Shown here: positions 23,428 through 33,900 of the stretch, in pieces | Numbering within the stretch: position 1 is the stretch's first letter | Layout of the letters: every line of letters starts with the position of its first letter | Source: an uncultured Selenomonadales bacterium | Lineage (GTDB): Bacteria; Bacillota; Negativicutes; Selenomonadales; Selenomonadaceae | DNA: 45,316 nt | Direction: 5' to 3' | Assembly (NCBI GenBank): GCA_937877545.1 | Contig: CALFJE010000019.1 | Location: forward strand, 1-45,316 | Notes under the pieces: generated by a model | Databases searched by the model: none | Seen by the model: only the letters and a program-made list of their open reading frames with translations | What the model was told of the DNA's origin: nothing | Made by a program: the position numbers and the translations under genes

Positions 23428-24112
23428 GATTCGCCTCGTATTTTTCATAAGCCTCGACGATTCGCGAAACGACCTCGTGGCGCACCACGTCCGCCGAACT
23501 CAATTCCGCTATGCCGACGCCCTTAACATTGCTCAAAATTTCAATCGCCTCGGCAAGCCCCGATTGTACTCCTCGCGGCAAATCGATTTGGCTCAAGTCG
23601 CCCGTGATTACCATGCGCGACCCGAAGCCCATTCGCGTCAGGAACATTTTCATTTGCTTGGGCGTGGTGTTTTGCGCCTCGTCCAGGATTATGAATGCGT
23701 CGCTAAGCGTCCGCCCGCGCATGTATGCCAACGGCGCGATTTCTATCAGCCCGCGATTGAAGAATTTCTGATAGAGGTCGAAGCCCAAAATTTCCTTCAG
23801 CGCGTCGTAGAGCGGGCGCAGATACGGGTCAACTTTCTCCTGCATGTCGCCGGGCAAAAAGCCGAGCCGTTCGCCAGCCTCCACTGCCGGGCGCGTTAAG
23901 ATTATCCGCCGCACCTCCTTGACGCGCAGATAGTAAGCCGCCAACGCCACTGCCAGGAACGTTTTGCCCGTGCCCGCCGCTCCGACGCCGAACGTCACCA
24001 CGCGCCGCCGCATCGTTTCAACGTAATTTAATTGCCCCGCGCTCTTTGCCTGTATGTGCACGCCGCTTGCCGTTACGATTATCGTTTCGCCGTAAACTTT
24101 CTGATTCGTCAA
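23405..24112 (-). CDS. phoH: PhoH-family ATPase, short form
   Basis: The 235-residue protein has the PhoH ATPase core: Walker A GVGAAGTGKTFLAVALA near residues 42-58, RRIILTRPAVEAGERLGFLPGD, Walker B AFIILDEAQNTTPKQMK and MVITGDLSQIDLP. The usual ~80-90-residue N-terminal domain of PhoH (about 320 residues in Bacillus) is missing. TTG 24112 has GAGGAGG in front, and an in-frame TGA lies just upstream, so the short form is real in this sequence. Its neighbour ybeY supports a role in RNA metabolism. Confidence 0.9.
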   Translation of the reverse strand: MTNQKVYGETIIVTASGVHIQAKSAGQLNYVETMRRRVVTFGVGAAGTGKTFLAVALAAYYLRVKEVRRIILTRPAVEAGERLGFLPGDMQEKVDPYLRPLYDALKEILGFDLYQKFFNRGLIEIAPLAYMRGRTLSDAFIILDEAQNTTPKQMKMFLTRMGFGSRMVITGDLSQIDLPRGVQSGLAEAIEILSNVKGVGIAELSSADVVRHEVVSRIVEAYEKYEANHEHNNQL

Positions 24113-24185
24113 TGAACGACCTCCTCAAATTTTTGGCATGAATTTAAATCAATTCGCCCGCCGCGTCAAGATTTTTCCGCGTTCC

Positions 24186-24214
24186 TTTACATTACCCGCC
24201 GATTTTGATAAACT
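24186..24214 (+). promoter_or_regulatory. Candidate promoter of the carD-like gene
   Basis: TTTACA (24186-24191), 17 bp, TAAACT (24209-24214), located 28 bases before TTG 24243. The hexamers are five-of-six and four-of-six matches. Confidence 0.5.
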
Positions 24215-24242
24215 AGCTAAAAATCGCAGGAGGTGGCATGAG

Positions 24243-24737
24243 TTGAATATCGGCGACAAAGTTGTTTACCCGATGCACGGTGCCGGCGAAATTACGGGCA
24301 TTGAGGAGAACGAGGTCGGAGGCGTCACGAATTCTTATTACGTCTTCCGCTTGCCGATTGGCGACATGAAGCTTATGCTGCCGGTCGACAAGGTTGAGGA
24401 GGCGGGTTTACGCGAACTCATTGACCCCGCGCAGGTCGACGCGGTTGTCGAAGTTTTGCAGGCGGAAACCGATACCGTCCAGGGCAGTTGGAATAAACGT
24501 TTCCACACCAACCTTGAGCGACTAAAGACGGGCGACATCTTGGAGGCGGCGGCGATTGCCCGTAACTTGTCCCGCCAGAACAGCAAAAAGAAAATTTCCA
24601 GCGGCGAAAAGCGGTTGCTCGACCTTTCAAGGCAAATTCTGATTACCGAGCTTGTCTACGTTTGCAATAAAACGCCCGAAGAAATTACCGCTTGGGTCGA
24701 CGAACTGATTGGCGTCACAGAGACCGACGAAGATTAA
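24243..24737 (+). CDS. CarD-family transcriptional regulator
   Basis: The 164-residue protein starts NIGDKVVYPMHGAGEITGIEE, the CarD/TRCF RNA-polymerase-interaction domain, continuing YYVFRLPIGDMKLMLPVDKV. The C-terminal helical part (KKKISSGEKRLLDLSRQILI, ELVYVCNKTPEEITAWVDEL) is the DNA-binding half. CarD stabilises open promoter complexes, often at rRNA and stress promoters. The start is TTG 24243 with AGGAGG nine bases upstream; the nearer ATG is out of frame. A rearranged copy of its 3' end follows immediately. Confidence 0.88.
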   Translation: MNIGDKVVYPMHGAGEITGIEENEVGGVTNSYYVFRLPIGDMKLMLPVDKVEEAGLRELIDPAQVDAVVEVLQAETDTVQGSWNKRFHTNLERLKTGDILEAAAIARNLSRQNSKKKISSGEKRLLDLSRQILITELVYVCNKTPEEITAWVDELIGVTETDED

Positions 24738-24912
24738 GAACGGCTCAAGACGGGCGGCACATTGGCGGCGGCGAAAAGCGTTTGCTCGACCTTTCCAGGC
24801 AAATTCTGATTACCGAGCTTGTCTGCGTTTGCGACAAGACACCCGAAGAAATTACGGCTTGGGTCGACGAACTGATTGGCGTCACAGAGACCGACGAAAC
24901 ACCGAATCCATA
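24738..24912 (+). pseudogene. Truncated second copy of the carD 3' end
   Basis: 24770-24898 matches 24603-24731 without gaps at an offset of 167 bases and about 94-95% identity. Its first 30 bases match carD near 24517-24545 instead, so the middle of the copy is deleted and the frame is broken at the joint. Seven or so differences over the tail are mostly synonymous (two change amino acids, Tyr to Cys and Asn to Asp). The fragment looks like the remnant of a once-functional paralogue rather than a fresh duplicate. Confidence 0.8.
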
Positions 24913-24920
24913 ATTGAAAT

Positions 24921-24970
24921 TTGCATGTAAGGTACCTCGGTTGTATAATGCAACCGAAATTTTTTTTTGC
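24921..24970 (+). promoter_or_regulatory. Promoter/terminator hairpin element before the giant gene
   Basis: TTGCAT (24921-24926), a 17-bp spacer and TATAAT (24944-24949) form a promoter. The -10 box sits in the loop of an inverted repeat, CGGTTG (24938-24943) and CAACCG (24951-24956), followed by a run of nine T. RNA coming from carD would meet a hairpin plus T-run and could terminate, while new RNA would start near the end of the hairpin. An almost identical element precedes sstT at 39768. Confidence 0.7.
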
Positions 24971-24983
24971 AGGAGGTTTAAGC

Positions 24984-27900
24984 ATGAGCAATTTTATTTT
25001 CGACTTGCAACGCTTCGACACTTTGACGCTCGTTGCCGACGAACCTCATCAGCGCGACGGCGTGACTTACACCGCCCTAAACGACGCGCAACTTAACCTC
25101 GACGACGACGGGAAAGTTTCGGGCATCGCAAGCGGCTCCGTTATCGCGACGGTCACCGGCAAGGAGGATTCCCCGACCGTAACCTTCGACGCCGCAGACG
25201 GCGCAATTAGTTTTTCCGCCACCGGCAACGGCGAAGTCCTCACGGTGACGACGCTGTTCCCGATTGAATTTATCGGCGGCGAATTCACTTACAGGGGCAA
25301 CCAACTCATTTTGGCTGCCGGCTCCGCAATGAGCTTCGTCTTTAAGTTCGCGGATTACTCTTTCGCCAATACGCTCTACGTGGAAAGCGAGCTGACGTAC
25401 ACCTTCCATAAAGATTACATGACTAACAGCAACGGGCGGGGACGTACCGTCTACACTTGGAGCAACGGCGTTGAAACCCGACAAATCGAAATGGCAGGGC
25501 AAGGCGCGGTTAGGAATTCTTTTACCGAACGCGGCTTCACTCTCCTCAAAGGCTCAAGCGAGGCTATCACGATTGGCGGCTACACCGTGACGGCGACCGC
25601 TTTAGAAGATGCGGGCGTTAATCTGGAATTCGGCGCGAACGGATTAAGCCTCGTCCCGAACACGAACGACGGCACGCTTAACATTGCCCTCAGTCGCGGC
25701 GACACGGAAATTATTTCGGGCGAATTGGAATGCACCGGCGGCTCAATCACGCTCGGCTATGACCATGCCGTCACTTTCGAGAAGGGGACGAGCTTTAACT
25801 TCACGTGGAACAATTACGTTTCGACGATAACCGCCACCGACGAGGCGACCGTTGCCATTGCTTTGACGGACAGCGGGATCACCTTCACGCCCGGCAGCGG
25901 CGACGGCGGACTCAATCTCCTGCTCCGCAAGAACGGCAAGACGGTTTTCGCGGGCGAATTGAACATCACCGACGGCTCAATCACTTTCAACAGCGACGAA
26001 CAAAAATTTTCCTTCACCGAGGGCACCAAAATACAGTTGGGAATTAGGGACGAGGAAATTGGAATTGAAGTCGTTGGCGGCGACGCAAGCTTTAAAGTGG
26101 AGGCGAACGCCGACGGCAGTTTTACAATCACGCCCGACAACGGCGACGGCAAGTTAAATCTTACGCTGAGCAACGACGAGGGCGACTCCATATCTGCTAC
26201 GCTGGAGGTTTTGAGCGGCTCGTTCACTTTGGGCGACGGCGGCACGTTGAGCCTCGCCAAGGATACCGAGTTGGAATTGGACTTCGGCGGCGGCTACGTC
26301 GTCAACCTTAAAACGACCGACGCGGCGGGCGGCTCCATTTCATTGAGCACGGACGGCATTACCTTCGCACCCAATTCCGACGACGGCGGCTTAAAACTTA
26401 CCGTCACCCGCGACGGCGTAACCCGTACCGCCTCCCTCGACGTGACAGGCTCCGTTACCTACAAGCTCGACGGCTCCATTTTCCTCGCGCAAGGCACCGT
26501 CGTTAAGAACGTCTTCGAGGACGGCAACATCTTAACAATCACTGCAAACACCGACGCCGGCGGCTCCATCGTCTTTAATCCGCAAACCGGTTTGATCATT
26601 ACGCCTTCCACGCCCGACGCGCTCGACATGGTTTTAGCTCATGACGACCTTAAAATTATGTCAATCTATTACGTATCCGGCGCGGTTAATTATAAAGGAG
26701 GTGTTGTTACCGTAATTGACGGCGCGGAAGTTCACTTGGACAACAACATCACGGGCTACTCTGCAACGATTAAATCCGTGGGCGGCTCCGGGTCTTTTGC
26801 TTTCGGCGAAAACAGTATGCGTTACACCGCCAATGAGAATACCAAACTTCTGCTCGCTTTCAGTGACGGCTATGATTGGGAATTGCAAAACGGCACTGTC
26901 ACTATCCTTTTCACTGACACCGAGCATTTTAAGCAGATTTTGACGGCAGGCAGTATCTTTAAATCCGGCTCCGTTCCTAAAGTAGTCAACCCGCTTGATG
27001 CCGACCTTATCTGTCTTGAAACCGCCGGCAACTACACGCTAAACGACATTAACATTTCTGCCGCCAAAGACGACACCGAAATTTATCTCCCGAACTACGA
27101 CACAATTCATTTTGCGTCGGAGGCGGGCGTTACGGCTAACGGTTGCAACTTTGGCGGTAACGGCTCAATTACCATTACAAATGGAGGAGGATTTATGAGT
27201 ACCACAATCACTAAAGGCACTACCTTAACACTCGACGGCGTGACGTACACCGCGCTCGACGACACCCAACTTAACCTCGACGACGACGGGAAAGTTTCGG
27301 GCATTGCAAGCGGCTCCGTCACGGCGAAAGTCACCGGCAAGGAGGATTCCCCGACCGTAACCTTCGATGCCACCGACGGCGCGTTTAACTTCACTGCCAC
27401 CGGCAACGGCGAAGTCATTTCGATAACGCCCTTCCCAATTGAGTTCATCAGCGGCGAATTCACTTACACGGGCGGCAGAATAGACATAACCGCCGGCTCC
27501 GACCTGGCTGTCAGCACTCAGCGCGGCGATTACGTTCTGCGCAACGAGAATCATTTTGAAACCGACTCCGCCTACATCTTTACAGCCACATCCCTAACCT
27601 CCGACGCCGAACACGTGATCAGCAAATTCAGCTTGACCAACGGCTCCGATACCCGCGAACTCAATCTGGAACAACTCGGCAAGGTCGTCAACACTTTCGC
27701 CGAAAGCGGCTTTACCCTCGTCAAAGGCTCAAGCGAAGTCCTCAACATGGGCAACTACAAATTGACCGCAACCGCCACCAACGCCGACGCGGGCTTGAAT
27801 ATGGAGCTGGGCGAGGCAGGTTTGACCTTCGTCCCGAACAAAAACGACGGCACGCTTAACGTTTCCCTCAGTCGCAACGGCAATACGATTTTTGGCGGCG

Positions 27901-30900
27901 AATTGGAATGCACCAACGGCTCAATCACGCTCGGCTACGACCACGCCGTCACGTTCGCCAAGGATACAAGCTTCAACTTCACGACGCCCAACAACACGGT
28001 TTTGACCGTAACCGCCAACGGCGAGGCAACTACCGCTATCGCTTTAACCGACAACGGAATTACTTTCACGCCCGGCAGCGGCGACGGCGGCTTGGATATT
28101 TCGCTCAGCAAAAAGGGTTCGCAGGTTTTTGAAGGCTCCTTGAACATCACCGACGGCACGATAACTTTCGATACAGACGAAAGAAAATTCTCCTTCAGCG
28201 ACGGCACCAAGATTGCGCTGGGCATTGGCAATTTGGAGTTGGGGATTGAAGTCGTCGGCGATACGACCGTCGGCAACGGCATTGGCGCGAGCTTTAAAAT
28301 CGACGCGGACGCGAACGGCAATTTAATCTTCACGCCCGACGAAAACGGCGGCTCGTTCAACATTTCCCTCAAACGGGACGACGCGACGCTCCTTAAAAAC
28401 AGTGTCCTCGGCAACAGTTTGCTGAGCGCGGAGGACGACGACCTCGAAACGCTTTTTGAAAACAACGTCACCGTCAGCGGTCCGATTATGTTCAATCTCC
28501 AAACGGGCTTGCTCACCTTGGTTGACGGCACGGAATTTTCGCTTGCCTTCAAAAACTACACCCTCACCGCCACCGCGAAAGGCGACGCGTCAAGCACACT
28601 TTCCTTGACGGAGGAAGGAATTTCTATCACGCCCGAACTCGGCGACGGCAAATTGAATCTCGCGCTGGGCAGTGCCAACGGCTCCATGTCCGTTGACATA
28701 GAGGTTTTGAGCGGCGGCTTCGTCTTCGGCTTCGATGAGACTTTGAAAGTCGTCGAGGGTACCGAACTGCAACTTACCTTCAGCGACGATTACATTGTCA
28801 ATTTCAAGGCGACCGACGCGGCGGGCGGCGCACTTTCTATCGGCGAAGACGGAATTACTTTCGCGCCCAACTCCGAAGACGGCGGCTTGGAGCTTTCCGT
28901 AACCCGCGACGGCGAAACGCGTACCGCCTCCCTCGACGTGACAGGCTCGCTCACTTACAAGCTCGACGGCTCCATTTCCCTTGCTGAGGGCACCGTTGTT
29001 AAGAACGTCTTCGAGGACGGCAACGTCTTGACGATAACCGCAAACACCGACGCCGGCGGCTCAATCGTCTTTAACCCGTCAACAGGCTTGACTATCACGC
29101 CTTCCACGCCCGACGCGTTCAATCTTGTTTTGAAGGGGCACGACGGCATTGGCGAATTTGATTTAAGCGAAATTACCGGCACCATTGCCTACAGTAACAG
29201 CGTGGTTACTCTGTCCGACGGCGCATCCTTTGCGGGCGTTTGCATTTTTGATTACAACGTGGCTCCACTCTTGGGTTTTTCAATCAAATCCGTCGGCGGC
29301 GACACTGCTATTGATTTCGACTTAACTCAAATTGCCATTACGCCTGCGACCGGCGCGTCGGCTACCATGTTCAATTCCGAAACCGGAAACGGTTGGACTA
29401 TGTCGGACGGCACCATAACTGTCGGCTACTTTAACGACGAGTTGTTATACACCTTGCCTCCCGGCTCTGAGATTAGCGCGGCAATTCCCCTCTTGGACTT
29501 CATTTTGGAAACGGCGGGCACCTACACAATCAACGGCATGAACGTAACCACCGCCTCCGATAACGTTCGAGTTTTGCTGACCAACTACGACACGATAACC
29601 GTTGACGGCATGGGCTACACCGCGCTCGACGACAATGTAACGCTCACAATCGGCGACGGCGTCACGACCTGCGCGGGCGGCGAAGTCAATTTGACGTTTG
29701 AAGATATGAACATGTTCTTTAACTTCGACACGACAAACGGCTCGCTCTCCTACGACAGCACGAACAATAAGCTGTCGCTCGCGGCGGGCGCAGTCGTTTA
29801 TATTCAGCAAGATGATTTTGTCGTTCAACTCACCGCCAAGGAGGATATTTCCGCCACCGCCATTCACACGCGCTTTGATATTCCTTACTTCCAATGGGAC
29901 GGCACGCCAACATTCGCGATCGCCGCAATAAACAACGGCACACAGACTTTCGGCGGCGATTTGACTTTCGGCGGCGGAGTAGGGCACAAATTCAGCAGTT
30001 CAAATTTCAGCTTAATCGATTCTAACACCCACAACATTCACGACAGCTATATGGAGCTTACGCTCGGCAATTACAAAGTCAAACTCGCGACCGACGGCGA
30101 TACCTCCTTTGCCGAACTCGACATGAGCACTGCGGGAAAAATCCTCGTCAACTACTACGACGAAAATTATAACGCGCCCAAGCTCACGATAAGTCGCGGC
30201 AACGCTGTAATTTTCGACAGCAGCATTTCGGTTACGGGCGCAATTATCCTCGATACCGAAAATCACACTATCGGCTTGTCTGACGCCTCAAAAGTTACCT
30301 TTGCCTTTAAAAATTACACCCTGACCGCCACCGCCAAAGGCGACGCCGCCGGCGCAATTTCCTTTACGGAGGAGGGCATTTCCTTTACGCCGCAGGAAGG
30401 CGACGGCACACTGAATCTCACGCTGGACAGTACGGACGGCTCCAAGTCTGCCGACATCGAAATTTTGAGCGGCGGCTTCTTCTTCGGGCTTGACGGGACT
30501 TTAAACGTCGTCAAAGATACCGAACTGCAAATTACCTTCAGTGACGATTACATTGTGAATCTCAAGGCGACGGACGCGGCGGGCGGCGCAATTTCCCTCG
30601 GCGAGGACGGTATTACTTTCACGCCAAACGAGGACGACGGCGGCTTGGAGCTTTCCGTAACCAAAAACGACGAAACGCGTACCGCTTCCCTCGACGTGAC
30701 CGGCTCGCTGACTTACAAGCTCGACGGCTCAATCACTCTCGCTGAGGGCACCGTCGTTAAAAATGAATTTGCAAGCGGCAGAACTTTATCGATAACCGCC
30801 AACACCGACGCAAGCGGCTCAATTCGTTTCGACACCGAAGACGGCTTGACAATCACGCCCGCTGCCTCCGACGCGCTGACCGTTACGGTTTCCCGCGACA

Positions 30901-33900
30901 CGGCACCGAACGTTGAATTCACCGAAATTATCGGAAGTATCTCCTACAGCGGCGGCATAGTAACGCTTGCGGACGGTACCGAATTTAACGGCAAGCTCGT
31001 CGATAATTTCCCCGAAGGCGACCCGCCCGAAGGTGCTCCTGCTGAGGCTCCGCCCGCTCCCATGGACGGCGACGAAAATGTTTCCATAAAGACCGAGGGG
31101 GGCACGTCGACCGTTGATTTCACCCAAGCCTATGCCATTGTCTATGCTCCCGGCGAAGGCGCGACTTTGACTTTGGACATCGGTCCGGGAAGTACGCCAA
31201 TCGTCCTCACGGCGGGCAGTATTTCCGACGGCGGCAGTGCCGAGGGCGTCCCCGAAACAGGGCTTTTTGCCGGCACGAATTTAACCGGCGTGTTCAAACC
31301 GCCAATTACGCTCTTTGACACCGGCTCTTACACGCTCAACGACATGAACTTAACCACCGCCTCCGATAACGTTAAAGTTCAGCTGACCGAAAGCGGCACT
31401 ATAACCGTTGACGGCATAAGCTACAAAATGTTGGACGACGCGGCGCAACTTACTTTCGACAGCGACGGCAAAGTTTCGGGGCTTGCAAGCGGCTCCGTTC
31501 AAGCGACCCTGGCGGGCGAGGACGATTCGCCGACAATCACTTTCGACGCCACCGACGGCGCGATTGACTTTGCGGCAACCGACGACGACGCTCTTGCCGT
31601 CACGTTCAGCGGGCGCGTGTTCAAATTCACCGAAGGCACCGCTGCCGTTAAGGGCGACACCGTTACGACGGGAGCCGTTAAGTTTTCGACTTCCGGCAAC
31701 TATTCCCATGCCGATTACGAGTTCACGGTTGAGGACGCCGCCGAATTCACCATCACGACGGACGTTTTCAGTATCAGTTCCGAAAAATTCTCCGTCTCGG
31801 TCAGCGCGGGCGATTCCACGCTCAACTTTGACGTTTCGGGCACAGCCATTCGCGATTTCACGGATCACACCTTCGCCCTAGCGGGCGGCACGACCGTTGC
31901 TACCACTCTGGGCGACCTCACAATCACCGCTGCGACAACCGACGAGGCGGGCGGCGAATTTTCTTTCACGTCCAAAGGCATAACCTTCGCGCCCAATGCA
32001 AATGACGGCTCGCTTAACGTTTCTATTTCCCATGCGGGCACGCCGATTTTCTCAAACGGGCTTTCCCTAAGCAACGGCTCAATCGCTTTCAATCCGACAA
32101 CGCAGGAAATTTCTCTCTTTGCGGGCACAAAAATTTCTGCCACGCGGGGCGAACAAGTTATTATGCTCACCGCCTCCGAAGATATTTCCGCGTCTTACAA
32201 GGTTGAAGATGAAATTTTTTATCTCATGCTCGATGACAGCGCGAAGGCAAATATTTCGGTTGTACGCAACGGGCAAACGGTTATCGACAATGCGAATTTT
32301 GAAGTCGGCGGTGTTTTCAGCTACAGACCTGAAACCGGCACTTTCGGCTTGACGGGCGCGAGCAGTTCATACGGCGACGGCACGAATACTTTTGCGCAAC
32401 TCACGCTTAACGGGCAAGATGGCAGTCGTACCTTCAGGGCGGAGACGAACGACGTAACGCTTGTATTTATTCCCACCTACACCGACGGCAAATTTGAATT
32501 CAACTTCCCGAACGAAAACAAGCACGCAATGAAATTCACCATAAGCGATGACGGACAAACGGCTTTTTCAAGCAATATCGCTGTCGACGGCACGGTCGGC
32601 ATTGATCCCGATACGCAAGAAATTTCCTTGGCTAAAGGCACCGTCTTGACGCTCACGCAGGGCACCAACGATTTGGAAATTACGGCACTCGACGAGGCGG
32701 GCGGCAAATTGACCGTGACTGACGACGGAATAAGATTTGTTCCCAACGCAGACGACGGCAAGCTCGAATTAAGTTTCGTCAACACGGGACGCAAGGCAAC
32801 TCTGGACATTACGGGCGCGGTTGTTTTCGGCAACGACGGTAAGCTTTCTCTCGAAGATGGTACGGAAGTAAACCTCGCTTGGGAGGACGGCAACAGCCTC
32901 AAACTCACGTCAAGCGGCTCGACGGGTTCAATCAGCTTCGTCGAAAAAGGTCTCAAAATCACCACCGACGACGAAAACCTCAACATGACCTTTTCGACGC
33001 CTTCCATGTCGACGGACATTTCCGGCATCAAAGGCACGATTTATTACAACGCGGGTGATGTTTCATTCGACGAAAATTCAAAGATAACCGCGACGACCAC
33101 ACTCGGCGGGCAACCGATTTTCACGACGCTTGAAACGCTTGACGGCACGGGACATATTTCTTTCAACACGACTAACGGCGTCATTTATGCGGCGGACACG
33201 GGTGCGCTCAGAGTTACCTGGTCTCGCGACGACTTGGAAAGCACGTTCACGATAAACAGCGGCTACGTACAAATCGGGCACGGACTTTTTAAAATCGCCG
33301 AAGGCACCGACCTTGCCACCGACCTCAAAGATTTTGTTCCCGCGCTGTACTTCACGACTGCGGAGGCGGGCACCTACACAATCAACGGGCAGGAGATAAC
33401 GACCTCCGCCGAAGGTTTGGCTTTGACGGCGACAGATAATTATATGTCCTTCACGACGAGCGACGACGTTGTTACCTATGACGGCATGACGTTTGCGGGC
33501 ACGGGCAAAGTCAGCCTCACCGCCGATAATGTAATCTTGGGCGCGGGCGTCGAGGCGGCGGGCTTTGGCGAGGGCAATTCCTTCGTGCTGGCGGAGGCGG
33601 GCAACGTCACTGCCGACGCCAAAGTTTTCGAGCTTACGGAGCTTGACACCCCGATAAAAATTCCAATGGAGATCACGGTCACGGGTGCGCAAGACGGATT
33701 TACTTTCAGCCGCACGTTGACCAAGGAAAGTGAAGCCTACCTTGACGACGCCCTCACCGAAGAGGCTTTCGGCAGCTACAGCTCGGCGTATATCGGCAAA
33801 GTCTTCAGCGAAAAATTCATTTCGGCGGGCGACAGCTCCTATCGCATAAGGACGGACGCTATCGGCTTGGAAGACGTTATCGGCATATCCGACGGCGCAA

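Noticed and set aside
24921..24983. Start of the giant protein at 24921
   Set aside because: The first 21 codons would be the promoter hairpin itself (TATAAT and CAACCG); ATG 24984 has a proper AGGAGG site.
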